Assembly (NCBI GenBank): GCA_028280615.1
Contig: JANQLK010000016.1
Coordinates: forward strand, 248,001-312,000
DNA from: Woeseiaceae bacterium
GTDB lineage: Bacteria > Pseudomonadota > Gammaproteobacteria > Steroidobacterales > Woeseiaceae
Length of the DNA: 64,000 nucleotides
Direction: 5' to 3'
Below are positions 32,497 through 41,310 of this stretch, one piece after another; positions within the stretch are counted from its first letter, which is position 1; each line of letters starts with the position of its first letter. Both the position numbers and the translations under genes were made by a program. The notes beneath the pieces were generated by a model. The model did not search any database and was not told where the DNA came from. It worked only from the letters and a program-made list of their open reading frames with translations.

Positions 32497-34494
32497 CTAG
32501 CTGCGCTTGCCTGAGCGGGCCGGCATTTCGGCGGTAACGTCGTCTTCCTCGGTCGCCCGCGGCATCTCTGCCGTCACGTCATCGAAGCCGATTACCGTGT
32601 TGTCCGAGCCTTCGCCGGGCAGGTTGGCCGTGGCGTCGATCGGCGTAACCGTAGCCATCTGCGCCGTGGCCATCGCAGGGTCCTCCTCAGCGGGCCCGGA
32701 CGCGTCATCGGCGGCCGCCTCTTCGACACGGCTTTCGCCGACCTGGTCGGCCACGTCGTCGCCCGCGCTTTTCGCGAGCTCCGCCGCTGCACGCTCGATT
32801 TCGGCGTTCAGCGCCTGCGTTGCGCTCAGCTCGTCCTCGAAACGCTGCTCGACGATATCGTAGTCCGCTTCCTGGCTGATCGTGTAGTCGCTCGAAACCG
32901 TTTCCGCATCTTCGTCGTCGTCAGGTACGACGACGGCCTTGAGGTCACGCTCCGTTATCTCGTCGTCATTGAGCTGCATGACGTCGACAATGACCGACAT
33001 GTCATAGTCGTCATCGGTCTGCAGCTGATCGATGGCCGGCGCTTCCTGCTCGATCGTGATCTCCTGTTCGACCGTGTCGTCGCAGCCTGCGGCCGAACCA
33101 GCGCCATCGCCGTGATGTGCGTCGGCCGGCAGTTCGAGATCGAGCTCGGTCGTCGACGCGAAGCTGAAGTCCTCTGCGACGTCGACGTCGACGCCGGCAT
33201 CGAGGCCGGTGCCATGTTCGAGATCGGCGTCGATGATCAGGTTCTCCTCGGTCGGCGAATCGTCGTTGAGATTGTAGTCCACGTCGCGGATATCGGTCGG
33301 GATCGAATGCGATTCGATGACCTCCACGGCCGGCGATTCCTCGAGGTAGCGTTTCGGCTTGTCTTGCCTCGCCTCGAGGTCCTTGGGCGGAGGGGTGTTT
33401 CTGCGGCGGCCGAACATCGCGAGGCCACCGAGCAACAGCAGCCCGGCGCCGCCGAACCACCAACCCCATGCCGAAGAGTCGGTTTCGACACCGGTGACGT
33501 CCGGTGCCGCAGCCGGCGTCGCTTCGGGCTGCTGGTCGATGATCACATCGCCGGTCGTCAGCGTCTCTGCCGGGGTCCGCTCGGCAGCCGGCGTTTGCGG
33601 AGCTTCGAAAACGGTCGTATCAGGCACGACAGCCGGCTCAACCGCGTCCGGCGTTGTGTTGGCGACGAGGTCGTAGGTCGCCGCCGGCGCCTCTGCCGCT
33701 TCGGCAGCCGCAGCCGCACTGGCCGGCGACAGTGTCGCGGCAAGGCTGCCTGTCTCGCTGGCTGACTCCGACGCCGCGAGGCTCGAGCCGCCGAGCACTG
33801 CCGCCGGAACCGTAATCCAGGTTCCGGCCTTCAGGCGGTTCGGGTCGTCATTAAGGAATGCGTCCGGGTTCGCGACGAAGATCTCGTTGACGGCGGTCCA
33901 CAGGTTCACCGTGCGGCCGTCGACTCGTTGCGCGATTTCGGAAAGCGTGTCGCCGGGCTGGACGCGATAGCGTTCACCCGCGATCAAATCCGCCGAGGGC
34001 CGCGGTTCCGGTCTTGCCGCCACCGTCCTGCGGCGCGTGGCAGCTGCCTCCGCGGACGCGCGAGCCGGCGGCTCTGAAGCCACAGTGGCTGTAGCCGTGG
34101 CAGTGCTGCTCTGGCTGACTGCCGGGTCCAGGAAGATCATGTACTCTCGGACGAGATGTGGCGTGTACGGACAGTTGATGTCGAGGCGCAGCGATGCCAT
34201 CGGCTCGTTGACGACTGAGCGGCCCGCGAGGTTGATCACGCCGTTCGCTACGGTGATCCGCGCGGCGTCGATCGTCGGAATACCGCTCGATTGCGGTGCC
34301 GGGCGCACACTGATGCAGTAGTCGGCGAGTTGCTCGCTGGGATGCAGCGCGAACGCGACGCTGGCCCGCAGTGGCTGGCCAAGGGCCGACTGTACGTTAA
34401 TCTCCCCGAGCTCGATCGCTCCGGCGCTCGTGCCGATCATACCGCCACTGACAGCCAGCAGGGCGGGTAGCAGCGTCTTCCTTGAGTCCTTCAC
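32497..34494 (-). CDS. FimV-like LysM protein without TPR tail
   Basis: About 665 residues. The GTG at 34494 has GGGGA upstream and gives VKDSRKTLLPALLAVSGGMIGTSAGA, a signal-like leader, then the FimV N-terminal domain (IELGEINVQSALGQPLRASVAF, DINCPYTPHLVREYMIFLDP). A LysM domain follows (YRVQPGDTLSEIAQRV), an Ala/Pro-rich linker, one membrane helix (WGWWFGGAGLLLLGGLAMFG) with basic RRR behind it, and a very acidic cytoplasmic tail ending in a twice-repeated DDVTAEMP. The TPR/FimV-C cap present in the fimV of this window is absent. Role in polar assembly or type IV pili is likely but unproven. Confidence 0.82.
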   Translation of the reverse strand: MKDSRKTLLPALLAVSGGMIGTSAGAIELGEINVQSALGQPLRASVAFALHPSEQLADYCISVRPAPQSSGIPTIDAARITVANGVINLAGRSVVNEPMASLRLDINCPYTPHLVREYMIFLDPAVSQSSTATATATVASEPPARASAEAAATRRRTVAARPEPRPSADLIAGERYRVQPGDTLSEIAQRVDGRTVNLWTAVNEIFVANPDAFLNDDPNRLKAGTWITVPAAVLGGSSLAASESASETGSLAATLSPASAAAAAEAAEAPAATYDLVANTTPDAVEPAVVPDTTVFEAPQTPAAERTPAETLTTGDVIIDQQPEATPAAAPDVTGVETDSSAWGWWFGGAGLLLLGGLAMFGRRRNTPPPKDLEARQDKPKRYLEESPAVEVIESHSIPTDIRDVDYNLNDDSPTEENLIIDADLEHGTGLDAGVDVDVAEDFSFASTTELDLELPADAHHGDGAGSAAGCDDTVEQEITIEQEAPAIDQLQTDDDYDMSVIVDVMQLNDDEITERDLKAVVVPDDDEDAETVSSDYTISQEADYDIVEQRFEDELSATQALNAEIERAAAELAKSAGDDVADQVGESRVEEAAADDASGPAEEDPAMATAQMATVTPIDATANLPGEGSDNTVIGFDDVTAEMPRATEEDDVTAEMPARSGKRS

Positions 34495-34604
34495 GTCATC
34501 GATCCCCGTTCGTTGCGGTTCGAGGGGCACGAGGCCCCCCAAGCATTCGCTCGACCACAATTGTATGTTCGCTCAAGGTGCGGAGATAGCGCGTGGTTCC
34601 GGTA

Positions 34605-34627
34605 ATAAAGTGTGATTGTCGTCACAC
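34605..34627 (-). terminator. short intrinsic terminator-like hairpin after the gap upstream of the FimV-like gene's neighbour
   Basis: On the minus strand GTGTGA and TCACAC (34622-34627 and 34610-34615) form a six-base stem with a six-base loop, followed by TTTATT. It lies 29 bp after the stop of the FimX-like gene. The stem is short, so termination would be weak. Confidence 0.4.
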
Positions 34628-34655
34628 TCGGCTCCGGTCTCGCGTGATCCAGGGC

Positions 34656-36764
34656 CTAAGTGAGGTTGGCCGTTTCGAGTTCCACGAGCGTCTCGTGGGT
34701 GCCGCTGTCGCGGTCCTCGAGAACGACTTCGGGCTCGTGAACATAGTGTCCCTGCATGAAATCGAGGCCGAGCTGGAACAGTACCGCCATGGCGTTTGCG
34801 TTTTCGACGCGTTCCGCGATGGTGCGAATCTGGCGTTCCCGGGCGGCGGCTACGATGGATTCCACGGCGCTCTGCATGTTGCTGTCGGTCATGAGCGTGT
34901 GCATGAGTTCGCCGTCGATCTTGATGTAGTCCGGTTTCAGAAGGTCGAGAATCCGGAACTGCTTCTTGTCGACACCGTAGTGTTCCAACGCGAACCCGAT
35001 GCCGATCTTGCGTAGCTTGTGTACCAGCGCGCGGGTCTGCTTGATCTGCTTCGCGGCGTCGCGTTCCGGAATCTGCAGCACGATACGACTGCATTCAAAC
35101 GCGTGCTTGTCGAACTCCTCCTGGATCCACGTTGCCGTCGAGGGGTCCATGATCGACTGCAGGGACAGACGCACGAAGACCCGATCCGACTCGGTCTTGT
35201 CGCAGAACCTGATAGCGGATTTGATCATCCAGCGGTCGATGTTCTTCATCATGTTGTTGCGCGCTGCCGCCGGCAGAAATTCCGACGGCAACACCGATTC
35301 GCCCTGCTCACCCACCATGCGGACGAGCAGGTCGTACATTTTCAGTCCATCGGTCCTGAGGCCGGCAATCGGCAGCTGTGCGAGCCGGAACCGATTCTCC
35401 ATCAGAGCGGCCTTGAGACGCTTGACCCAGACTCGGTCGAGTTTGCGCTGCTTGGTGTTGGCTTCATCGAAGTCGTTGACAACGCACTTACCGCCACCCG
35501 CCTTGACTCCTGCGCGGCATGCCTTGACCGTCGCGGCGACGAAGTCTTCGAGGTTCGAGAATACCGGGCTCGCTCCGCTGATGCCTATCGTGCAGCTCAT
35601 GCTGACGGATTTGCCGCCGATTGCGACCTCGTTCTCCTTGAGCTTCTTGATGAGCTGCGTGCCCCAAACCTGCACGTCGTGCGGACTGCCGCGGTGCATG
35701 AGCACCATGACGGCGGTGCCTTCGAATCGGCCGGCGATGTCCTGGGGATGCAGCCTGGAGCGCAGCACTTCGGCAAACTCGACGAGACAGTCCTCGGATT
35801 TGATGATGCCAACCTCTTTCTGCAGTTCCTTGAAGTTGTCGACCTTGACATACGCCATGATGTGCTGGCCCGACGACGGTTTCTTCGACAGGCGTTTCAT
35901 GACGCGCTCGAGAAACTGTGCACGCTGGAAGAACAGCGTGCTCGGATCGCGCTGCAGGGCGCCGTGTACGAGCTTCGTCGGTTCCTGAGATGCAGGGTCG
36001 GGCGTCTGGATCAGCACCTGGATGCAGGGTGACCCGTCTCGCTCGATGCGCGTGAAGCCGACTTTCAAGGCATCCGCCTCGCCGTCGTCCAAATGCGATT
36101 TCGCCTCGAGCTGCTGGCCCTCCTGCCAGCGGCCGCCGAGCGTCGCGACCAGTGCGCCCTTGATCGCGGCATGATGATCACGAGCGAACAGGTCCATGAG
36201 CGGCATGCCTTCGATCTCGTCGAGCGATGCGATCTTGAACAACCTGAGCCACGGCTCGTTGGCTTCGATGACGATGCCTTCCTGGACTATCGCTATCGCC
36301 GCGCGGGTGCTCTGCATGAGATCCCGGATCTGACGGCGGTAGGTGTTCGCGGACTGAATCGTCGAGTTCAGCGCGCGCACGGCTCGCAGTGCGCGAAGCT
36401 CGCGTGAAATGACGGCCAGCATGCGCTTCTTGAGACCCAGAGACACGAGGTCGACGGCACCGCTTCGCATCGCCTCGTGAATCGCGACTTCGGTCGCCTC
36501 TTCTCTCAGCGCGATGACCGGGATTTCGGGATTGAAGCAGTCCTTTTGCTTGACGACCTGACGCACCGAATCGCTGTAGCTGTCGCAATTCAGAATAACG
36601 AGCTCTACGCGCTCGTCAGACAGAACGTCGGCCAACTTGTCGGAGCGCTTGACCCAGTGGCAGTGCGCCGCATGGCCGGCGCCGCGCAGCGTGCTGTTGA
36701 TTCGTTCGACATCGTCCTGACTGTTCGTCAAGACCGCAATTGAAATGCTGTGATTGCCGCTCAA
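34656..36764 (-). CDS. FimX-like receiver-PAS-GGDEF-EAL protein with degenerate catalytic motifs
   Basis: A 702-residue cytoplasmic protein. Residues 8-125 are a receiver fold, but the phospho-acceptor Asp is replaced in LVILNCDSYSD. A PAS domain follows (RAAIAIVQEGIVIEANEPWLRLF), then a GGDEF fold whose signature reads RFEGT instead of GGDEF, and an EAL fold whose first motif reads AQLPI, while DYIKIDGELM and IAERVENANAM are kept. Loss of both motifs predicts a c-di-GMP reader rather than an enzyme, as in Pseudomonas FimX, which controls type IV pili. The adjacent FimV-like gene supports a polar pilus link. The fold call is strong; the FimX role is an inference. Confidence 0.87.
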   Translation of the reverse strand: MSGNHSISIAVLTNSQDDVERINSTLRGAGHAAHCHWVKRSDKLADVLSDERVELVILNCDSYSDSVRQVVKQKDCFNPEIPVIALREEATEVAIHEAMRSGAVDLVSLGLKKRMLAVISRELRALRAVRALNSTIQSANTYRRQIRDLMQSTRAAIAIVQEGIVIEANEPWLRLFKIASLDEIEGMPLMDLFARDHHAAIKGALVATLGGRWQEGQQLEAKSHLDDGEADALKVGFTRIERDGSPCIQVLIQTPDPASQEPTKLVHGALQRDPSTLFFQRAQFLERVMKRLSKKPSSGQHIMAYVKVDNFKELQKEVGIIKSEDCLVEFAEVLRSRLHPQDIAGRFEGTAVMVLMHRGSPHDVQVWGTQLIKKLKENEVAIGGKSVSMSCTIGISGASPVFSNLEDFVAATVKACRAGVKAGGGKCVVNDFDEANTKQRKLDRVWVKRLKAALMENRFRLAQLPIAGLRTDGLKMYDLLVRMVGEQGESVLPSEFLPAAARNNMMKNIDRWMIKSAIRFCDKTESDRVFVRLSLQSIMDPSTATWIQEEFDKHAFECSRIVLQIPERDAAKQIKQTRALVHKLRKIGIGFALEHYGVDKKQFRILDLLKPDYIKIDGELMHTLMTDSNMQSAVESIVAAARERQIRTIAERVENANAMAVLFQLGLDFMQGHYVHEPEVVLEDRDSGTHETLVELETANLT

Positions 36765-37225
36765 AGCAACGTCCCTGTCGTGTGATACGAGGGTGCGATC
36801 CGTGGCACCCGCGCGTGTCCAAGCAATCGAAGTCTAGGCTTCGGCCGAATCGAGTTCTGCAAACGCAGATGCCAAATTGTGACAGGTCTCCGGTTTTGTT
36901 CCATGAACCGGTCGACGATATTTTGCATTCCATGCATGCTGAAAGCCGCGGGGTCCTGCTTATGTTCGATCGGCACGTGCTTATGGTAAGACAAGCTCAG
37001 AGCGGCTTCGGACGTGCCTGGAGCTGAGCGGCGACAGTGCTCTGCCCGGCGAAATGCCGCGCTTGCACTCGGTGCGACGAAGCGGTCTGAACAGAAGCCC
37101 GGAATCGGGCTCACGGGGGCACGGGGAGTGAAAGCCGGGGCCCGGTCGATGACCGGCCTGCCCGACAGGCTGGCGCTTGGGACCGACTCCGGTATCATAG
37201 CCGCTTCGATTCCGGGACCCCGTTC
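36765..37225. other. 461-bp intergenic region between the FimX-like gene and efp
   Basis: No credible coding frame is present; the short open frame from 37014 runs into efp in another phase and has no family pattern. TATCAT at 37193-37198 is a good -10 for efp, with only a weak -35 (CTGGCG at 37170-37175). A TGGCAT/TTTGC pair on the minus strand near 36857-36875 resembles a sigma54 promoter but is one base too long. Nothing else is recognised. Confidence 0.6.
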
Positions 37226-37792
37226 ATGGCCAGCTACAGCACAAACGAGTTTCGCTCCGGCTTGCGTATTCTGATCGACAACGATCCTTGCATCATCGTG
37301 GACAACGAGTTCGTGAAGCCCGGCAAGGGCCAGGCCTTTAACCGCGTCCGTATTCGCAACCTGAAGACCGGCAAGACCGTCGACAAGACCTTCAAATCCG
37401 GCGAGTCGGTCGAGGCCGCGGACGTCATGGATACCGAGATGCAGTATCTCTACACCGACGGAGACTTCTGGCATTTCATGGTGCCGGATACGTTTGAACA
37501 GTACGCCGCGGACGAAACGGCCATTGGCGACGCAGCGAGATGGATCACCGACGGGGACATCTGTCAGATCACGCTGTTCAATAACTCGCCGCTGCTCGTC
37601 GAGCCGCCGAATTTCGTCGAGCTGGAAATCACCGAAACCGACCCCGGGGTCAAGGGCGACACGGCGAGTGGCGGCGTGAAACCCGCAACTCTGTCGACGG
37701 GTGCCGTGGTGCGGGTACCGCTATTCGTCGATCAGGGCGAAGTCATCAAGGTGGATACGCGCTCGGGCGAGTACGCTTCCCGCGTGAAGTAG
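37226..37792 (+). CDS. efp: translation elongation factor P
   Basis: A 188-residue three-domain factor, standard length, that relieves ribosome stalling at polyproline. The tip of the first domain reads VKPGKGQAF, with Lys34 as the site of beta-lysylation in the E. coli type; EpmA, which attaches the lysine, is encoded about 500 bp away on the other strand. The C-terminus [18 protein letters not shown] is the family end. EpmB and EpmC are not in the window. Confidence 0.97.
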   Translation: MASYSTNEFRSGLRILIDNDPCIIVDNEFVKPGKGQAFNRVRIRNLKTGKTVDKTFKSGESVEAADVMDTEMQYLYTDGDFWHFMVPDTFEQYAADETAIGDAARWITDGDICQITLFNNSPLLVEPPNFVELEITETDPGVKGDTASGGVKPATLSTGAVVRVPLFVDQGEVIKVDTRSGEYASRVK

Positions 37793-37822
37793 GCAAGGGA
37801 CGCCGGTTCTCTGGAAGCGGTC

Positions 37823-38293
37823 TCAGAGATAGCCGTCATCGAACGCCGTCAGCCGGCAGTAGGTTGCGCATAGCCGCTCGACGCCCGCCGCATCGTCGGC
37901 CGAGAACCGGTCGAGTTCGGGACTGTCGATGTCGAAGACACCGACCAGGCGGTCCTCCGCGAGCAGTGGCACGACGAGTTCCGAGCGCGACGCTGCGTCG
38001 CATGCTATGTGGCCCGGGAACGCATGAACGTCGGCGATGCGCTGCGTCGACCTCGTCGCGGCAGCCGTTCCGCAAACGCCCTTGCCCATCGGTATGCGCA
38101 CGCAGGCTGCCAGACCCTGGAACGGACCCAGCACGAGTTCGTCGCCGCGCAGCACGTAGATACCCATCCAGTTCACGTCATCCATCGCGTTGTACAGCAG
38201 CGCGATGAAGTTGGCTGCGTTCGCCAGCTTGTCGGGCTCATCGGCAATGAGCGCCTTGAGCTGCGAGTCGAGCAGGCTGTAATCGCTTGGCAT
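37823..38293 (-). CDS. msrC: free methionine-(R)-sulfoxide reductase (GAF domain)
   Basis: A 156-residue single GAF-domain protein of the fRMsr (YebR/MsrC) family. It shows NWMGIYVLRGDELVLGPFQG, then ACVRIPMGKGVCGTAA and GHIACDAASRSELVVPL, which place the three catalytic cysteines at the expected positions, and VFDIDSPELDRFS near the end. It reduces free Met-R-sulfoxide in the cytoplasm. It converges with efp and lies 10 bp downstream of epmA on the same strand, so it may be the last gene of the SCO-PCuAC-psd-epmA operon. Confidence 0.93.
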   Translation of the reverse strand: MPSDYSLLDSQLKALIADEPDKLANAANFIALLYNAMDDVNWMGIYVLRGDELVLGPFQGLAACVRIPMGKGVCGTAAATRSTQRIADVHAFPGHIACDAASRSELVVPLLAEDRLVGVFDIDSPELDRFSADDAAGVERLCATYCRLTAFDDGYL

Positions 38294-38302
38294 TGTTCGC
38301 TC

Positions 38303-39241
38303 CTAAACGAATGTGACAACAGAACGGATGTCGCTGCTACGAGCGGCGATCATGTGCAGGCGCTCGAAGCCGATCGCAACGCCCGCCGAAGCCGGCAGTC
38401 CGTCCCTGAGCGCGGCGATCAGGCGTTCGTCGCGCGGCACCGGTGACCGACCGAGCGTCCTGCGCACGTCGATATCGCGATCCATTCGCGCCGCCTGCTC
38501 GCTGGCGTCGGTCAGCTCCACGAAACCGTTGGCAAGCTCGAGGTCGCCGAGAAACACCTCGAAGCGTTCCGCAACGGCCGGGTCCTGCGGGCAGAGCTGC
38601 GCCAGCGAAGCCTGCGAGGCAGGGAAGTGCTTCAACACCGTAAGGCCACGCTCATTGAACTGGGGTGCAATACGCGTAGAGAGCAGCAGATCGAGCCAGG
38701 CATCCCGGTCCGCGGCGATCGAATCCTTAAGATTCTTGTCGGCGCCCGCCGCGTCCGCCAGTTCGCCGATGCCGGCCGTCAGCGGATCGACGTTCAGTGT
38801 TTGCATGAAGACGTCACGGTAGCCGTAAACCGTCATCGTGTCGACGAGCGCCTCGCGGTCGAGCACGGCGGCGATGAAGTGCACGGCATCGTCGACGATG
38901 GCATCGAGCTCGAAGCCGAGACGGTACCATTCGACAAGCGTGAATTCGCGCAGGTGACGGCGGCCAGTCTCACCCCGGCGGAAGACCCGGCATATCGAGT
39001 AGATGTCCGGATAGCCGGCTGCCAGCAGGCGCTTCATGTAGGCCTCGGGCGACGTTTGCAGGAAGGCGGTCTCGTCGACCGCGAAACTCTCGATGTTCGG
39101 ATCGGTCGCGGTCGCTTCGGCCAGGGCCGGCACATCGACCTCGAGGACGCCGCGCTCACCGAAGTAGCGGCGCGCGCGGCCAAGCAGGAATGCCCGCAAG
39201 CGCGCCGTATCGAGGCCGGAGCGTGGCCGCCAGTCAGTCAT
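38303..39241 (-). CDS. epmA: elongation factor P--(R)-beta-lysine ligase
   Basis: A 312-residue class II synthetase-like enzyme lacking the tRNA anticodon-binding domain of LysRS. Motif 2 is YSICRVFRRGETGRRHLREFTLVEWYR (ICRVFRRGE, REFTLVEWYR) and motif 3 is GVAIGFERLHMIA; PALAEATATDPNIESF is the typical GenX/PoxA N-terminal segment. It activates beta-lysine and attaches it to EF-P Lys34. The ATG at 39241 overlaps the psd stop by 8 bp; a longer upstream frame reads antisense-like and is discarded. Confidence 0.95.
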   Translation of the reverse strand: MTDWRPRSGLDTARLRAFLLGRARRYFGERGVLEVDVPALAEATATDPNIESFAVDETAFLQTSPEAYMKRLLAAGYPDIYSICRVFRRGETGRRHLREFTLVEWYRLGFELDAIVDDAVHFIAAVLDREALVDTMTVYGYRDVFMQTLNVDPLTAGIGELADAAGADKNLKDSIAADRDAWLDLLLSTRIAPQFNERGLTVLKHFPASQASLAQLCPQDPAVAERFEVFLGDLELANGFVELTDASEQAARMDRDIDVRRTLGRSPVPRDERLIAALRDGLPASAGVAIGFERLHMIAARSSDIRSVVTFV

Positions 39242-40121
39242 CGGCCGCGATGTCGCCGACCGGCGGCAGCCCGGCGGTCGTCTCGCCCAGCGCCTGGCCC
39301 ATGCGAACGACCTTGCCTTCCGTGAGGTCGTCATGCCAACGAAACGAGCCATGGGGCAACAGCAGAATGACGGTCGATCCCATGTTGAACCAGCCGAGCA
39401 GGTCACCGCGCTCGAGGGTCACGGGCAGGTTCGCTTTGCCCGGCTGTTCCACGATGCCGTTCCTGCGCGGGCGGATTTCTCCTGTCCACGGAGTCGAGAT
39501 GCTGCCGACGTTGAGCGCGCCCACGAATACCAGCGCCGCAGGTCCGAACGCCGTATCGAACATCACATTGAGCCGCTCATTGCGATGAAAAAGGCCGTTG
39601 ATGGACCTGGCCGTTGCGGAGTTTACGCTGAACAGATCGCCGGGCACGTAGTGCATGGCCGTCAGCGTTCCATCGAACGGCATATGCACGCGGTGGTAGT
39701 TGTACGGAGCGAGGTAGATTGTCGCGACCTTGCCGCCGTCGAAGGCGTGCGCTTCGGCGAGGTCGATCGCGAACAGGTCGGCGAGCGAGTAGTCGATTCC
39801 CTTCGCCTGCACGATCGAGTCATCGCGCAACGCGGCTGCCACACTCACGGTGCCGTCGACGGGGGAGACGACCCGCCCGGGCGCCGGATCGACGGGCCGC
39901 GCGCCGTCGGCGAGTTCGCGTATGAAGAAGTCGTTGAACGTCGCGAAATCGTCAGGCGTGCGCTGTTTCGCATCCGACACGTCCACATCGAAAAGCCGGA
40001 CAAAGCCGCGAATCATCACATTCTTGACCGGCGTGTATCGGATCCGCGCGAGCCGGTAGACCAGCGCCGTCAGTGCATGCCTCGGCAGCAGATGCTGGAG
40101 AACGGCGAAAAGGCGGCCCAC
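39234..40121 (-). CDS. psd: phosphatidylserine decarboxylase proenzyme
   Basis: A 295-residue membrane-associated proenzyme making phosphatidylethanolamine. YFNVSDA-type N-terminus is followed by FNDFFIRELADGARP, SPVDGTVS, YLAPYNYHRVHMPFDG and the self-cleavage site GWFNMGSTVILLLP, where MGST replaces the usual LGST and the Ser becomes the pyruvoyl group. The GTG start at 40121 shares its first base with the TAG stop of the copper chaperone gene. Coupling to copper genes upstream and epmA downstream is tight. Confidence 0.95.
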   Translation of the reverse strand: MGRLFAVLQHLLPRHALTALVYRLARIRYTPVKNVMIRGFVRLFDVDVSDAKQRTPDDFATFNDFFIRELADGARPVDPAPGRVVSPVDGTVSVAAALRDDSIVQAKGIDYSLADLFAIDLAEAHAFDGGKVATIYLAPYNYHRVHMPFDGTLTAMHYVPGDLFSVNSATARSINGLFHRNERLNVMFDTAFGPAALVFVGALNVGSISTPWTGEIRPRRNGIVEQPGKANLPVTLERGDLLGWFNMGSTVILLLPHGSFRWHDDLTEGKVVRMGQALGETTAGLPPVGDIAADD

Positions 40122-40558
40122 TAGCGCGGCTCCTGCATGGCCGTTACCGAGATCAGGAGCCGCTCGCCATCGAACAGGTCGAGTCGAACCCGCTCCGCCG
40201 ACGCCGCGTCGCCGACCGGGCGCATCAGCATCAGGTGCATGCCGCCGCGTTCGAAGCTTATCTCGGCATTCGCTTCGATCACGACGGATGTGACCGGGCG
40301 CATGCGCGCGACGTCGTTGTCGAAAATCGTCTCGTGCAGCTCGACACGTTCGAAGCTCGGACTCGAGGCGGACGTAATTCGAACCGGCTTGCCGGTATTG
40401 TTGCGCAGCCTCAGGTAGGCCGCGCGCATCGGCACGCCGGCGCGCGCGGCCGAAAGCTCGACGTCGCTCGCGACCAGTGGCGCCGGGCTCTCGGCCGAGC
40501 ACGCCGCGACCAGAAAGGACAGGACGAGCGCGCCAGGCGTTGTCAGCCGGATCGTCAC
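40121..40558 (-). CDS. PCu(A)C-type periplasmic copper chaperone
   Basis: A 145-residue lipoprotein or exported protein: signal LVLSFLVAACSAE with a lipobox-like Cys, then a cupredoxin-like domain with the copper motif H-x(~10)-M-x(~21)-HxM visible as VELHETIFDNDVARM and GGMHLMLM. It delivers Cu(I) to the CuA or CuB site of cytochrome oxidase. It overlaps the SCO gene by 4 bp (ATGA), and SCO1/PCuAC pairs are usual. Cytochrome oxidase itself is not in the window. Confidence 0.92.
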   Translation of the reverse strand: MTIRLTTPGALVLSFLVAACSAESPAPLVASDVELSAARAGVPMRAAYLRLRNNTGKPVRITSASSPSFERVELHETIFDNDVARMRPVTSVVIEANAEISFERGGMHLMLMRPVGDAASAERVRLDLFDGERLLISVTAMQEPR

Positions 40559-41169
40559 GACGACATCAGTACAGGCAGGTCGTGCACGAAGTTCTCGATC
40601 GCATGCGGCGTGCCGAACAGGGCATGAAAGCGACCGTCCGGATCGATGAGCAGCACCGCGGCCGAATGGTCGACCACGTAGTAGCCGTCCTCGTTCGGTT
40701 CGCGCTTGTCGAAAAAGATGCCGAGGCCATCGGTGAGTTTGCGCAGTTCGCTTTCCTCGCCCGTAATGCCGAGCGTTCCGTCGCCGAAGGAGTCGAGATA
40801 ACGAGCCAGGCTGTCCGGAGTGTCCCGGTCGGGGTCGACGCTGACGAGGACGATGCGCGGCAGCGTCTGCATGCCGTCAGCCGCCATTTCGCGGCGGGCG
40901 GCTGCGAGTACGCCCAGCGTGATCGGGCACACGTCCGGGCAGTTGGTGAAGCCGAAGAAGACGAGGTCCCACTGGCCGACGAAGACACTCTCGTCGACGG
41001 GCGTTCCGGAATGATCGACGAGCCGGAAGGCCGGCACCTGCCCGCCAGCCGGCAACACGGTCGCCGTCATCGGACCTGCCGGCGGCGGCGCGCTCCGGAT
41101 TGCCAGCCAGGCGCCGGCAGTCAGGCAAAGGCCCAGGACCAGGGCCAGCAGGAGATTTCGGGGACGCAT
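40555..41169 (-). CDS. SCO1/SenC copper-dependent thioredoxin-fold protein
   Basis: A 204-residue protein anchored by an N-terminal helix (LLLALVLGLCLTAGAWLA) with a periplasmic thioredoxin domain. The copper/thiol site FTNCPDVCPITL (CxxxC) and the later YYVVDHSAAVLL His give the three SCO ligands. It assists CuA assembly in cytochrome c oxidase. ATG at 41169 is chosen since upstream residues are not family-like. It is the first gene of the five-gene minus-strand operon. Confidence 0.93.
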   Translation of the reverse strand: MRPRNLLLALVLGLCLTAGAWLAIRSAPPPAGPMTATVLPAGGQVPAFRLVDHSGTPVDESVFVGQWDLVFFGFTNCPDVCPITLGVLAAARREMAADGMQTLPRIVLVSVDPDRDTPDSLARYLDSFGDGTLGITGEESELRKLTDGLGIFFDKREPNEDGYYVVDHSAAVLLIDPDGRFHALFGTPHAIENFVHDLPVLMSS

Positions 41170-41211
41170 GTTGAAAGAACCGGTTTCTGGAACGAGGCGG
41201 GCGTGCAATTT

Positions 41212-41255
41212 TAGCCCGCATTCGTCACCGATTACACGGGCACGGATGCGGGCTA
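41212..41255. repeat. 14-bp inverted repeat in a divergent intergenic region
   Basis: Bases 41212-41225 (TAGCCCGCATTCGT) and 41242-41255 are inverted copies with one mismatch and a 16-bp spacer. They sit between the SCO operon and prmB, the natural place for an operator serving both, or an upstream hairpin. No regulator family is recognised. Confidence 0.6.
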
Positions 41256-41310
41256 ACTGCATGCGGCCCGCGCGTGATAGATTCGCCGCCTTCGCGGCAC
41301 ACTGGCCACC

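Noticed and set aside
36857..36875. Sigma54-like TGGCAT...TTTGC sequence upstream of the FimX-like gene
   Set aside because: The gap between the GG and GC elements is 11 bp rather than the strictly required 10.
37014..37274. Small open frame before efp
   Set aside because: No family pattern, no ribosome binding site, and it runs into efp in another phase.
38303..39241. Lysyl-tRNA synthetase
   Set aside because: The anticodon-binding domain is missing and the N-terminus matches EpmA/PoxA.
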